From assembly GCF_963678975.1 (NCBI RefSeq), contig NC_089274.1:8152143-8216142 (forward strand): a stretch of DNA of 64,000 nt. The letters run 5' to 3'. Numbering within the stretch: position 1 is the first letter of the stretch; each line of letters opens with the position of its first letter. The position numbers and the translations under genes are program-made. Origin of the DNA: Dysidea avara (Eukaryota > Porifera > Demospongiae > Dictyoceratida > Dysideidae). The notes beneath the pieces were generated by a model, which was not told where the DNA came from, made no database searches, and worked only from the letters and a program-made list of their open reading frames with translations. Below are positions 23,778 through 36,860 of this stretch, piece by piece.

Positions 23778-26700
23778 TTATTGTTGTTTCCTACTACAAC
23801 ATTCCATTAATTCAGTAAATGATGGTCTTTCATTTAGTTTAATTCTTGTACACCAAGCTATGAGATCAGCTAAGATCACTGGACACTCAGCAGGACTACA
23901 AAGAATATGAAATAATTAGTGCAAATAGCTACAAGAACGAACCTGTCTAGTTTGAGTGATTCATCACGAGCCATTGCCATTATATCACTAGTCTGTAGTT
24001 GTTTGTATGGTGTTTCTCCATATGTTGCTACCTCCCACACTAGAACACCAAAAGACCTGGCAGAAACATATACACTATAATTATACAGATGTTCACATAT
24101 CAACATAATATTCTATAGTAGCTGCAACATGGAACATTCAAGAGTGAACAACATGCCATGCATTTGAAATTTCCTAACATTAAATTTCTCATTATTGTAT
24201 CAATGCTTATCAGTCTCAAAAGTAGAATGCCTAATTAAGTAATATTGAATTTATTTTTATTTACAAAACACTGTTCATTGAAAGGCATGGGTGTAAGCTA
24301 GCCAGCAATGGCTTTGACACACAATACCACACAGAGCACCATAGCACAATTAGAAGCAGCTTTTTAAGTTGTGCATAGTTAATTTATACGTTTCTGGTCC
24401 TAGGTTTGTTCTTTTTTTGACACAGAACACACTGCATTTGACATAGCAGTACATGGAATTATAGGGAAAAACAAAGTTAATGTTTAGTGCATCTTTATAA
24501 GAAAGAGTGTTTACAAGACATGAAAACTTTTCAACAGATATAAATATTAATATCATAAATTATTGTATAGTGATTGTGCAATTCATTCAGCAAAAAATAA
24601 CTAGGAAGGGAACCAGAAACATGTAATTAACTTTTCATGGCCTTATCTTTGTTGATAGTTATAGGTGGCTCTTCCATATAATCTGTACCACTTTTGTGTG
24701 GGGCAGTTCAAAAGCGTCACTAATGTCATACATCATACATGGCACTGCTGCAGATCGCAGATAGTGCATTATAAACACACTTGATATGATTTTGTAAACC
24801 ACAATGAATGTGCTATAACCCATGATCATGTTTGAAGTGCAATATACAGTATATTGTATATTAGGGATGATGAAGAACTGGGATTTTCCAGCCAAAAACA
24901 TCACCATAAAACCAGCTTCAATTTCCCTTTATGACAGCTTGGCAGCATCGATTAGGCACAGCCAAGCCCAACGATGTCTTCAGACTCTTCCAAAAAGTCT
25001 CTATGGAATTTTAAAAATTTTCTATTTAACAGAACTTTATGCTGACTGACTATAACTAACTGATGCCTCCAGCCAAGCATAACTTGACAATAGATAAGGC
25101 TACAGGCTTGATTTCTTTACTGTTCGACGTCGCTTCATCCTGAATGTGCCTTTACATCAACCGCAGCATGTACAATACACGCATCACAGTCTTGCCTTTG
25201 TCCTCCATTGTGTTCCAGTTCTTTTTGCTGGCAATGCATGGTATTGATGCATGGTGTGGCTTCCCTGTAGCTGTACCGACTATTATGCTTATCGCCCATA
25301 TTTTCCATAACGACTGGATTGATTGCAGAGACACTTCTCGTACTATTTCTTCATTTGTAACGTACACTCCTGGCACCATTCTTTCTGTTAATGTAGTATG
25401 CGTTTGTTCATTTGTCATAATTATGTTATTAAAAAAGTAAACAAACAAGTAGAAGGAAAAGTTAGAATTTTAATTTGGATTAGGGTTCAAAGAAAGAAAA
25501 AAGTAGTGAAACAATGGAATAGCCAAAAAGTGATGAAACAAGGAAGGTTGTCTACACCTGCAGATATACTAGTGGACATTAAATCCCTAAACTTCAGTCT
25601 CTTTAATTCCTAATCCAACTTAAAAATTTTTGATTTTTCCTTCTAGGTGGAAAGACACTTCCTATAGCCTGCCATATGAAAGTTGATTGTGGGGTCACAG
25701 ATCAAACTTCACCAATATAGCTAGCATAAGCAGCTAATGGCAATTGTATAACAGCAAACACTGTGGCCATAACTGCACGTGCATATATCAATGTCGTTAT
25801 ATAGCTTACTAGTCAGTCTACTGGTTGCTTTTACACCCACGAGAATTGAGTGACATATATATATATAATATGTTGGGTATGCCAGAGCCAACTGAACAAC
25901 GCATGGAGGTTAGCACTATATATAGCCTATATAAAGCACTATATATAGCCTATATAAAGCCCTGTGTAATAGTATAGGCTGGGTGACCCTTATTTCACTC
26001 TGAGACACTGTAATGGCGTAACATTTGGTCATGTCAAATACTCAAGTACTCCAAAAGCTAATAGAGTATGTGCAGTCATATATCACATACCAGTTTGTGA
26101 TTGCAATTGGCATGAGTACTTTACCTGACATATGCACATGGGCTCAAGAGCTGCAGTTAGCTATGTACCACTTATGGAGAAGACATTGCAGCTGTATCTT
26201 TCATAAAGGCCAAGCAGGTTTCAAACAGGGTGGTGTGCATGAAAATTACATTCATAGCCAGAAGAATACATATAGCTAACAACTGTATTGATCTTAAAAC
26301 ATATACAGTGATAATAACTATGGGTTAGCCCATTATATTGCTTACCATACATCAGAGGCTGTGGTAAACTTTCCAAAGACAAGTGACTCTGGGGCTGCCC
26401 ACCTCACTGGTAGTAATGTTTTAGCAGCAACTTCATAAGAATCCTTTTCATGAACACTACAAGCTAGTCCAAAGTCTGCTAATTTTGCTTTGAAGTGTGC
26501 ACCAACTGGATTAAAATATAGCATTTAGTACAGAATATTAAATGGACACATAGTGGAATTATGCAGGGTACATGACAGTCACTTACGGAGACAATTTCTT
26601 GCTGCAACATCACGATGAACAAACTTGTTAGTTGCAAGATATTCCAAGGCACTGGCAATCTGTGAAAGCATTTCTTGGTCAATAACACTAAGCAACTCAG

Positions 26701-29209
26701 TTCATATGATAGTTGGGGAAAAACACTAAATGTGCAGAGATTACAAATGTACCTAGTTTTTACCAAAAATATATATTTTACCAATGTACTACCCTAATGC
26801 TGTTTGATCACTTGCATGATATTGTGTTTGCAGATGATGTGTGCTATAGCTCATGTGACCTGTAGCCTTGGAGGGCCACTTGTATACTAGGACACAAAAA
26901 TGGGAATGTTACTTCACAGCTTCTTCTACATGTGTTTCTTAATTGTGAGAGTGCCTGGAACTCTTAATGGTTTAGGAACCTAGCATTGATGCCTACTGAT
27001 CATCAAATGAGCACAGTTGTGCAGCACTTAGGACATGTCGCAATTATATATGCCTTAAATAAATGCCTTTTTCAGCACAGCAATGGTATCAATACCAATT
27101 AGCCTTTTCTCTGTCTAGCTGAGAGACCATTATGCACTAGCTGTTTGACTACAAACAATCTTCAAGGTTAACCGATAACACTGACTTGTATTGAAACTGA
27201 TCTTATAGTTTCCAGAGTATATTTTCCTTGTCATTTAAAGTAACTATGTAGAGCAGCAATCAAATCTCTGACAGCTACTTGATTACAAAGTCGCATGAGT
27301 ATTCACATCTCAAGTGTCAATAAAATATAAAGATATATATTGTTTATTCATTTATTTTAATTTACTGGACAGACAGACAGTGTCTGATGTGTCCAGGGGA
27401 CCAGCCCAAAAAGAATACATTACAACCATAATATCTATACAAGTACATGAAAAAATTTGGAATTTTCACTAGAGTAGGGACCATAGCACAAGTAGTCCAT
27501 GATATTAAATCACAGCAAAACAATAAGAAGTGTTATATCCCTACTGTGCTCAAGATACCATAACAGAAATGCACAGTAGGGATATAACACTTCTTATTGT
27601 TTTGCTTTGATTTAATATCATAGACTACTCTAACTTGTTTCAGTACTTTTATCAATGTGCTATGGTCCCTACTCTAGTTGAAAATTCCAGATTTTTTTGT
27701 GTACTTGTTTGTTAACTGTTTTTGTAAATAATTTTATGACTGGTGAACCCACGCATACTGCATCTAAAATGGCGGCACATGTCCCAGCTATATCAATTAT
27801 TGTCTGAAAAGTGAAGTATCCATTACACTTCATTGTCAGCTATGTTCAACCCATTACACAGCATTTCGAATAATGAACTGTACGAAAAGCACCTCTACAA
27901 TCCACGCACACCAAAAGAAAGGCCATAGTGCCGCACGCCCCAATTATATTAATTATCGTCTGAAAAATGAAGTATCCATTATGCTTTGCTGTTGGCTATG
28001 TTCAACCTGTTACGCAGCAGTGCGAATCAAGAACTGTTTGAAAAGCACCTCTGCAATCATAATAGCCACTATGAAAAATATGAACAATTTCCGTTTCGAA
28101 GGGAAGCCATCACGTGCTACCGCCAAATCGACACCTTTCGCTGTCAGCAAAGATGAATGGCACACAAAGGAGGAGACTGGTAAATCCATAAAGAATGCAT
28201 TGTATGTACTGCGGTACGCCAAAAGGCACCTCTCGGGCTGAAGCGATGTCGAACAGTGAAAAAATCAAGCCCATAACCTTAGCCGTTATTGATTTATGCT
28301 TGTTTGAAGGCATCAGTCAGTCAGCCACTAGAAAATTCCATTGAATAAAAAAAATTTAAATTCTGTAGCAACTTGTTAAAAACATTTCAGGTCAATCTGA
28401 AAGCTTATTTGGGCTTAGTTTTACCTAACCAATAGTGCCTTATGGTCATCTGGGAAAATTGAGGCTGATTTTTGGGTGATGTTATTTTGTGGGCTACGCC
28501 TACTCCATTGTGGTCCCTACTATACAGTTACTGTCGTACTGTATGATAATGATATTTGCTATAAAAAGTCAATTGTTCCATTAAACTGGCTTTGACCCCC
28601 TTCCCTAGACCATGTATGCATGCAACATACCAATCAGAATACATGGTTGAAGGTTCTACTTACATCAAAAATTATGCTAAGGGTGATGCTGACTGTGATC
28701 ACACTTAATTTTCCTTCATGTGGTCTATGAAAACATAATATAGCAATTGCTGAGTCATTGTTGTCTGTGACATTAATTTTGTACCTGTTTTCTGCTAGAA
28801 ACCACTTGAGGTCACCATACTGCATTAGTTCTAGTATCATTAATGGAGCACCATCACTAGTGGCCTCACAATGTCCTATAGTGATCACAACATGTACTCA
28901 GTGATCATGTAGTGAGGACACATACCAAGTAAGCTGACTATGTTGGGATGAATGAATCTCTTCATTAAACTCATTTCCTTTGAAAATCTCGAAATGTCCT
29001 TTGGATTTCTACTAGTCAATGTCTTCACAGCAACAAGAACTGATCCTTTTACACCACAAATATCCTAATAATATCAACACCACTGTACATTTGTTAAAAT
29101 TTTAATTTATTTTACAAAATACCTTTGCTGTCATCAATAAAACTTTTCCAAATTGACCTTCTCCAATTTCTCTCATGTAAATAAGCTTTGCCCTGTCATA
29201 ACTCCAGTC
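23778..29209 (-). CDS. Gene B kinase-domain exons 10-17
   Basis: Eight exons (29123-29209, 28926-29064, 28785-28875, 28664-28724, 26587-26659, 26346-26505, 23943-24056, 23778-23895) encode a full tyrosine kinase domain of about 270 residues, then a short tail ending SRKQQ. All catalytic residues are present (P-loop, VAVK, HRD, DFG, APES, ERPSF near the end). The two long introns (26660-28663 and 24057-26345) are where repeats inserted. Confidence 0.9.
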
Positions 29210-32200
29210 CTACCATAAAAAAATATGGCGCTTTAATACATACATACAAATGAATGTGTAAGTATAGACCAATCCAAATTGCACACTACCACTGTACAAA
29301 TCTACATGACTTATGGTCAATGTTTTCACTGTGATTGAGCTGGTGAGAGCTTTTCTGCACAATGCATTTACTGTACTTCACAAACAGCACCTATTGATGT
29401 ATTTCTGTCTCTGTTTACATTAATTTTGGCAGTGTTTTAAAAACCCAACCGTTTTTAAATGCCTGCACATTCCAACCAACTTCTACTTTATGAGAAGTAA
29501 TATCTATACTTGTGAGAGTATAGAAATGGTGTTATTAGTAAATACCAACCAGTAACCAAAACATATTAATTATATTTACCAACTCCCCATGTAAAGAAAG
29601 GCATAATGTCAAAATCATTTATTATACATACATAATTCTGTCTTGAACAATTGAAGTGGTAGTAGTCATGTTGAGGAGATTCCAGTCCATACTTTAGTGT
29701 ATCACATCTTTGTCTCATGGATTCCTGTACTTCTAGATGTTTCTGTTCAAAATATAACATTGATGACTACATAGGTTTCCAGGTGGCTCAGGAAACCATT
29801 TGTGCACGTATTTTTACTTATCGATGACTGTTCTATTAGAGTATCTCGATCATACTTGTTTCTCATGTTTGCATGGTTTTTGCTTTATATCCCCTTAGCT
29901 GACATGCTGAGTGCTTTCAAACCAAAAATGGTTTGTGCTACAATGGTCAGCCTATCTGCATATTGATTAACTTGTTTCTGAAAGTAACTTACCCTGCAGG
30001 TATGATAAAAAGTTACACTTGTAATTCTTGAAAACTGCTCATAACTTTTGTCACTTCTACCAATCTGTTCACAAAAATCATGCTCTTTACACTCTTCAAG
30101 TTCAAGTTTGAACATAATCAAATAAAACTTACATAGGTTATGGAAATTTTTGTAAAAGAAACAGAAGGAAACGAAGAAAAATACAAAGAAAATAAGACAA
30201 GAACGTATCTCAAAGACAGCTGGATTGATTTAGCTAAACTTTGGTATGGAAGATATCCCATGCACCCTGAGGGATGTTGCGCAGAAAAATATGCTATTTC
30301 TGTTCAGCCATTACTGAGGTACAAATGTGTGGAAATCATGTTTTCTTGGTTCCTGTAAATACACATTTGTCTGTTGTACCCGGATGCATTGGTTTAATTT
30401 CCTCAGCCGCATGACATATGCTATTGTGTGTCCTGATACATGATAAAAAAATTATATAAATAGCCTTTGTACACATGACACACAACTTACATCACCATCC
30501 ATGTTCGTATTTTCATATGCAGGATGTAACTGTGAATACTACAAAACATTAATGTATATTATACACATGTCCTATAACACATCACCTGATAACTATTCAT
30601 ACCAGAGTACCACAGCTCTTGTGAGTAAACATTCAATGTACATTTATTATTACATATCTGTGTATCCATATACGTAGGATAAACATATTATTACACAATA
30701 TATTCACCTACTTTTTGATAATCCTCAATGTTGTACTCAACATAACTTTCTACTAAGTCACTAAACAAAAATGACATAATTATGTAAAAGTAGCTACAGC
30801 ATATGTGTTGGAAAAATCTGCACACAGTAGAGCATGGTTTCTATTCTTAGTAAGACTACACAATGAACTGTTAATTTTGTATTATGTTAGAAAATTTGTG
30901 AATATAGTATGAAAGACTAAGCAAAACCAGCCACTATTGGATACTGGGACAACAGTACAAAATATTTGGTGCACTTCTTATATCTACTGCCTCCATTGCC
31001 CAAGGTAAACTTTTCTTGCCAACACGAAATTCATTGTGAAAATATAGAATATTATCTCTTGCAATGGTCAGTGAAGAGTGACAAATTTAGGTATATTTCC
31101 TTCTATAGTGGTATCACGAATGTCATTAACAAAAAATCTCTCAGCTTGTTATTGCAAGATAGACACAATTTGTTTGTTTAACATGTGGCCTACCACATGT
31201 GGTTGATGACAAGAGTAGTTGGTGGTTACCTTTGATGTGATCACTAGCTCCATGTAGAGAGTTAATTTAAAAGCTACAGTACAGCTATATTCCCTTCAGG
31301 TGCTTATGTAAAGCTCTACAGACATGAGAACAATGCAGAAATGCTAGCTCATCTAGTGGCTATTTCTTTGGAACTTTGTTAAACTGGTCACTGCTGACAG
31401 ATCCTAAAGTGTATTTAATAACCTCATTATCATAATCTCCTTGTCATCCAAAGCCATATATCCCAAAGGTGACCCTATTAATAAATTATTTTCATTTCTG
31501 CAAAAGAAAATTAATTGCAATTTTTACAATTTCTGCAAATGTTGTTTTGCTAAGTTTTATAATCATGAATACCCCTAAAACAACAGATGTGTCATCGCTC
31601 AAATACTTCAAATCATTAACAAAATTAGTAAGTACAATTTACTGTCAGCTAATGCTTCAATATTCAGGCTGCAATTAGTCAGTCAACAAACTAACCACAT
31701 GGACAACATTCATTTTTGATAGGCTATGTTGCAGTTTGTGAATATTTCTCCTGAATTAAATTCCATTGCTCACAAGTCGTGAACATGATTTCCATACAAC
31801 TATTAGAGTACAACTATAGCTTTGACCTTTTACTGTCAACTTACAAGTTGATAATTCTTTTGCGTCGTCGACGTAAAATGACACACAGACAGACAATCAT
31901 CAGTATAACTGCCATCACTACAACACTACCACATACTGTTATGCCAATCAGAACAGTAGTTGTAAAAAAATTATCATTAGAACTACTAGGGGAAAATGAA
32001 TCCAGATAAGCATGTAGGATTCTTGTAGATGTTATGTTCACAGACTTGTTAGAATGATATTCTAAGTAATGTAATTGTAATTGAATTACACTAAATTTTC
32101 TATCAACCTACCAACTATATCATCAATACTCGTATTAGCTACCAGTTTGTCCAAGATACAATTTCCATCAATACCAAATGTCACCACAGAAGTAAAGGAT

Positions 32201-35200
32201 AGGGGTTCTTGCAAGACAGTCAATGCATTAATGGACACATTCGCTGTTACACTTCCATCTTCTGACACAATGGTGTTAACAGTGAACAATTTCAAGCCAA
32301 TTGCTTCAGCTGATCTACAAAATACCTTGCTAATTATGTGTGCTACTAAAACTAACACTTGTACCTGTTAATGAACTTTGTTGTAGCAACTAAACTACTA
32401 ACATTATTCAAGAACAATACTGCACAACAATCTGAAGAGCTTTCATTACTAAATGATACAATAGTGCTGTAAGTAAATATTGTACCAAATGTTGCAATAC
32501 TGGCTGTGACTTCTCCATACATTGAATGAGAAAAGGTTATCAAATCTACCTCAGATTCTATGAATATACTCTCTGCATAACAAATAATATTCATACATCA
32601 AAGGGGCTACTATAATGGCACATACATCTGATCAGAAAGTTATTACATATACATTCAGATCAGTAAATACTAACTCGGTACATATTTATATTGTAAATGA
32701 TAAAAGTTCAACACAATTTAAGTTTGGCGAACCAGCGCATAAAGCAGTTAGGTGGGTAAAAAAAGCTAGAGAATTTATCATGCATCCAATACTGAGTTTA
32801 AATTACCAAATTTGCCAAATTTTCAATCCATCAAACTTTTTTTCATTACAGTAACTATAAGTTATTTTAAGACCCTGATGGGGAAGAGAAATTACAAATG
32901 TAAGTTCACACTGAAGTCAACTAAGTTAGATACATAATTTATCCATTAAACCATTCTAGGTTTGTTTGCAACCAAGTTATCATGATAGCAAACTAGCACT
33001 AACATTTGTAGGCATGTTAACATATTTGCAGCTGGTATTGAGTAGTTTTACAATTGCAGTTACCCATTCGTATAACAGAAATAAACTAAAATGTACTATT
33101 CACACAAAAATAGTAATTGTATTTTAACCTGGTTAAGACTTCTACATACTAGCGAACCTTCTTTATAGCAGTCAAGACCATTGGGAGCTAGTGAAGTATC
33201 AGGTGGACAGGAACATTCAAATGATGACTCATTTAACATGTTACAGTAATAGGTACAACCACATGACTCAAGAAATAGTTCAACATATCCATCACCATCA
33301 TTGTATCCTATCAGTGGCCATGGAGGATCAGGCCAAGAATAACCTCCTTCGCCAGGTACTATGACAGAATCTTTAAGGACAGATCCACCAGTGTACCCTC
33401 CACCACCACCTCCATTATCACAACCTCCACCTCCTCCTCCAAATCCACCATCAGTATTGGGAGAGAGCAACAATTCATGAATGTCATGAAAAACATAACT
33501 GCAATCTCTACCACCGGATGCTTTACGATTAAGAGGGTGAGGATCTAAATCTGACGGAATAAAAATAGAGTGGTATCCAGCACCAGGTCCTGCTCCATTC
33601 ACAAAGTATTGACCAATTGTACCATTGGACAACATCGAAACACTTTCAAACGGATTTCCATTTGTGTAATTTTCATATAAAGTTTCTAAATCGGCAAAAG
33701 TACTGCTAACATTAAGCAATGGCAAATATGTGGTCTTATTATATATTGCTGCAGCGCCTCCTCCACCAGGAGTAATTGCAATTGGAAGACCTGTCATTTT
33801 AGTATCAACATTTTCTATTAAGCTAGCTCCACCCCCTCCTCCTCCTCCATCAAACACAAAATATCTCTTGGTCATCCATAGGTCCCCACACATTCTACTG
33901 TCATCTGATAGTCGACAAACATCAACATCTTGGTGACCATCACAAACACTAACTCCTTGTTGTCCTACTAAAATTCGAAGCATTTCACCTCTTCTAAACT
34001 TAACTGTATTCCTAGCAATCACCCCCAGTCCACTATAGTTAGAACACACTCCATGACCACCATTGGCCCCTGCAATAGTCACTGTGTAGTTACCACTTCT
34101 GGGGACAACAAACATCTGAGATCCTCTGGTGCCTTCATCAAGTAGATGACCACACACAAGTGATCCATTGTTACAGTAATGTTGTGTACACTCCATCATT
34201 GTTGGTCCTTCTCTACCCCTGCTACCACATGTTGAGAACCTGTAGGTGGCTGTAGGGGTGATGAAAATCGTGCATGTACATGCAGCAGCTATATAGTACT
34301 TCATACACATGTACAGGATAGTTACTGTACATTTTCCAGGCCTTGGAGGTCTGTAATAGTTTTTCACAACTTCAGGAATGCTTGGAGAAAAAGTGAAAGA
34401 TGGTGGTGCTTCTTAGTACCGTAAAGGCAATTTATGTGTGCAGCCTAAAACTTCTTGGTAACTAAAGCATATTTAGTTACTGACTTTCTTTTGAATAAAG
34501 CTACTGCTATAGTCTTTGTTCCTATAAGCCACATAGTTTTAACCACACATAAAACTTCATGCACAATTTTACCATTGGCCCATTCACACTGGTCATTTTT
34601 GAGATGGTATTAGAGCGTCCAAATTTTTAAACGTCTAATGGTTTGCACATCCAATGGTCCCTACCATACGTATGTCCAATGCTCTATAAAACATCATGGC
34701 TATTCTATATTATGTGTTCCTCTAGTAACTGTTCTCGGACTTTTCTGAAGAACTCCATATGCAGCAAGGTTATATATATATATACAGTATAATCACCACT
34801 GTTTTTATACAAGCCACTCACTGCATTCTACCAATTACCACATGCTAACACAGTTACTCTAGTAGTTTTGGAATAAAGTGTAGATTAATGTATAGTAGCT
34901 AAACATCAATGATGAAATGAAACTTGACTATATACAGTTTGCTAATTTTACTTTCAGCAACCAACAAAGAAGCTATTGCCACATCATGCCAGCATAATAA
35001 TACCCGGTCTGCGAAAAGGGGTATTATAGCCTTTCCAAATCGTCAAGTTTGACTAATCATAACTCCTCATGTATTCAACCTATCACCTTAATATTACACC
35101 AAGCCATAGTGTTATGTATGTTAGGGGTATAATGGGACCAACTGTCAGGATGATACTGCATTCACACGTCAAGTTACAGGTTGCTAAGTACATGCAATTG

Positions 35201-35658
35201 AAAAGGCTATAAGACCCCTTTTCGTAGACCGGGTCACATATAGAGTTGGCCTACTGGTTGATGATAATTGGGATAAAAGCTTACAGACAGCTGCTCTTTA
35301 GGCCTGCATTATAGTACCAAGTGTCACACGCATCACAATAGCTAAACAATGTTGTGCCGGTGTTCCCACAACTTCTATGGCTACTCTCCCCACGCACCTC
35401 AACGGCAGACCGACATTTTAAGCATGAAAATAAAAGTTTCCCATCACCATCCACCGTTAGTTAGCGTTGTATTTATTGTTCCGACCAAGGAGTAGGATAG
35501 TGCAAGTGGACAGCAATTGTCCAATGGGTTGACGGTCATTATACAAGACGTGTTGACTCCATTAAATGCATGGTACCTTTTGCACTTCGACCATCAACTA
35601 TCAAACCTTCGTAACCAGTAAATAAAAGATAGTAGAAAACAATTATCCTCGAAGTCAT
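23778..35658 (-). CDS. RTK gene B: ALK-like glycine-rich receptor tyrosine kinase, complete
   Basis: Complete 17-exon gene, predicted 974 aa. Exons 5' to 3': 35577-35658, 33158-34249, 32365-32572, 32112-32314, 31845-32061, 30712-30760, 30586-30657, 30491-30538, 29632-29742, 29123-29209, 28926-29064, 28785-28875, 28664-28724, 26587-26659, 26346-26505, 23943-24056, 23778-23895. The spliced length is 2925 nt, divisible by three, ending in TAA. Layout matches gene A: signal peptide, glycine-rich domain, EGF-like module, unknown membrane-proximal region, transmembrane helix (about 565-591, followed by a basic RRRRKR stop-transfer), juxtamembrane, kinase. Catalytic motifs: GEGQFGKV (710-717), K737, HRDVAARN with D837, D855 of [13 protein letters not shown], then [12 protein letters not shown] across a splice junction. 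Closest to gene A, with which it also shares intron sequence. The activation segment reads DFGLAC and KDSYE, so it has one tyrosine where gene C has two. Introns 13 and 15 carry ~1-kb foldback composites. Confidence 0.92.
24850..25440 (+). mobile_element. Body of foldback composite, copy 3
   Basis: Diverged copy in gene B intron 15: CAGCTTCAATTTCC, GGCACAGCCAAGCCCAA, CTGATGCCTCCAGCCAAGC and GCATGTACAATACACGCATC match the other bodies. Its small frame is altered. Confidence 0.55.
25441..25650. repeat. Diverged foldback arm pair next to copy 3
   Basis: AAACAAGTAGAAGGAAAAGTT...AATTTGGATTAGGG on the left and CCTAATCCAACTTAAAAAT...TTTCCTTCTA on the right. Confidence 0.5.
25913..25958 (+). repeat. 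Direct repeat, two 23-bp units
   Basis: CACTATATATAGCCTATATA plus AAG, twice in a row. Confidence 0.75.
27441..27706. repeat. Foldback palindrome, family 1
   Basis: Arms run from AAGTACATGAAAAAATTTGG to CCAGATTTTTTTGTGTACTT and meet near 27555; same core (GGGACCATAGCACA, GATATTAAATCACAG) as 10479-10765. Confidence 0.8.
27707..28530 (-). mobile_element. Body of foldback composite, copy 4 (best preserved)
   Basis: Lies in gene B intron 13. The foldback is at the left and the GTCCCTACTATACAGT terminus at the right. The plus strand has an open frame at 27873-28241 (122 aa) containing [57 protein letters not shown] and [13 protein letters not shown]. The same peptide blocks recur in the other copies. 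No known domain; possibly a vestigial element-coded protein. Confidence 0.65.
29815..30445 (+). repeat. Dispersed ~0.9-kb repeat, copy in gene B intron 8
   Basis: Starts TGACTGTTCTATTAGAGTAT, then CTTTCAAACCAAAAATGG, GACAGCTGGATTGATT, and ends CGCATGACATATGCTATTGTGTGT. Non-coding. It fills most of the intron between exons 9 and 8 of gene B, and is not at the matching position of gene A. Confidence 0.65.
31845..32572 (-). CDS. Gene B exons 3-5: membrane-proximal ectodomain and transmembrane helix
   Basis: Exons 32365-32572, 32112-32314 and 31845-32061. Residues and spacing closely match gene [38 protein letters not shown]. The transmembrane segment contains [13 protein letters not shown] and is followed by RRRRKR. 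Exon 4 is 203 nt in all three genes. Confidence 0.86.
33158..34249 (-). CDS. Gene B exon 2: glycine-rich domain plus EGF-like module
   Basis: 1092-nt exon, same boundaries and phases as in A and C. The first ~115 residues and the last ~90 residues are nearly identical to the paralogues; the middle ~150 residues differ strongly. For 226 bp (34006-34231) the DNA is identical to gene C, synonymous sites included. The long glycine runs and the EGF-like cysteines are intact. The donor is GTTCGC, a GT followed by a weak consensus, which makes the 3' edge slightly less certain. Confidence 0.9.
34999..35236. mobile_element. TIR element, TGTGACC family, 0.24 kb
   Basis: Left ACCCGGTCTGCGAAAAGGGG and right (inverted) GACCCGGTCTACGAAAAGGG, both continuing into TATAGCCTTT. 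Intron 1 of gene B. Confidence 0.7.
35577..35658 (-). CDS. Gene B exon 1: signal peptide
   Basis: 82 nt, nearly identical to gene A exon 1 (27 codons plus G, GTACCA donor). ATG at 35656-35658. The flanks are also recognisably duplicated: sequence around 35385-35740 resembles 17560-17900, so promoter and first exon were copied together. The hydrophobic core IIVFYYLLF followed by a small/polar region is as expected for cleavage before the glycine-rich domain. Confidence 0.8.
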
Positions 35659-35701
35659 GCCAAATTCGCTGACTCGGATTCAGATATAAATATTGATAGC
35701 T

Positions 35702-35707
35702 CACGTG
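35702..35707. promoter_or_regulatory. CACGTG E-box upstream of gene B
   Basis: TCACGTGA 44 bp upstream of the ATG, in the promoter segment duplicated from or to gene A. Same spacing as gene A, so it may simply be inherited by duplication. Confidence 0.35.
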
Positions 35708-36179
35708 ATGAGATTTGCCCGTAGCATAGCATCTGTGGTTGGTCCCCATTATCACTAGTTGATCAATAACTGTATTTATTTTTCTTCTGTAGCTAGCTCA
35801 CTGGAACCACACTCTAGGTGGTAGTTATAGCTAATAGCGAGGCTAGTAGCTAAGTGGACTCACATATTAAACTATCCAAATGTTAACCAAATATTGTTAC
35901 TGATGCACTGAGGAACTACATGACTATTGGTGCAGGGTCTGTTGTTAACCTTCAATGGTCATGGTGTTCGGATCCATCGCCGGGATAGGGTATCAAAATA
36001 TGAGCATGCAGATTGAAGATCCTTTAACTTAGGGTCTTAATAGCTATTGAAAAAGGTTTATAATGTTAAACCAAATGGTACACTGACTCATCAATAAACT
36101 CAAAGTAGCTAGCTAACTAGCTATGAGGTACAACAATGCAAGGCTTAATGGACAGTGAAACCAGCCAGTTAGTAGCTAA

Positions 36180-36720
36180 AGTTAATACAAATTTTGAGGC
36201 ACGAATGCGTGGAAATGATATTTTCTCACTTGTGTGGATGCATTCACTTTCCTTGGCCACACGATACACTGTCATGAGTCTTGATCCATAGATTGTACAT
36301 AGTTATGCTTAAAGTATATTGTAGAGTATTAAGCCAGATCAGTACACAACATAAAATTTTGAAGTTTTATAAGTTTAACAGAAGTATACTATAGAACTTC
36401 ATATTATAGTTGTTGAAGACCCCTTTTAAAAGTGTATAAGATTGAGGGGTCAAGATACTCTAATAGAGTAGTAACCTCTAGGAAAATGTGCACAAAAATG
36501 TCAACAAAAAACTTACATTGTTAATATATACACTTCACTTAATTTATAAATGAAAATTCTAGTTTAAATGTAAGATTTCCTAGATCTGCCAATGAAATTT
36601 CTAGAATATTCTGTATGTTCTATTAGAAGTCCTCAAAAGATACATGTTCTATCATATTCAAATAAATTTGCATTTATAATTCTGTTTTCATTGTGTACGT
36701 TTGTATAGATGAGAAATGTG
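36180..36720. repeat. Fragments of dispersed repeats upstream of gene B
   Basis: 36190-36300 has the end of the 0.9-kb family (CACACGATACACTGTCATGAGTCTTG). 36440-36720 has ACTCTAATAGAGTA and TATTAGAAGTCCTCAAAAGA, related to the unit next to the SINEs at 14.4 and 48.6 kb, in inverted orientation. Confidence 0.45.
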
Positions 36721-36789
36721 GGTAAAATCCAAAGTCAACTGCATGTGGTTTTGAGGCTTTAGAAAGTACAAAAAGAAGTGATATCCCCA

Positions 36790-36860
36790 AAAACAGCCAA
36801 GCTGTGATAAAAGTGTGTGACTTTCATGGGTGAAGAAATTACAGGTGTATTAAGGCCGCC
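36790..36860 (+). mobile_element. MITE end, AGCCAAGCTGTG family
   Basis: AAAACAGCCAAGCTGTGATA followed by GTGTGACTTTCATGGGTGAA; one half only. Confidence 0.45.

Noticed and set aside
33730..33936. Plus-strand frame with PPPPP
   Set aside because: Antisense shadow of the glycine runs of gene B exon 2.
34250..34367. In-frame ATG extension of the gene B glycine-rich exon ([11 protein letters not shown]...)
   Set aside because: It reads through the conserved CTACAG acceptor, has no paralogue match beyond it, and exon 1 at 35577-35658 fits the phase.
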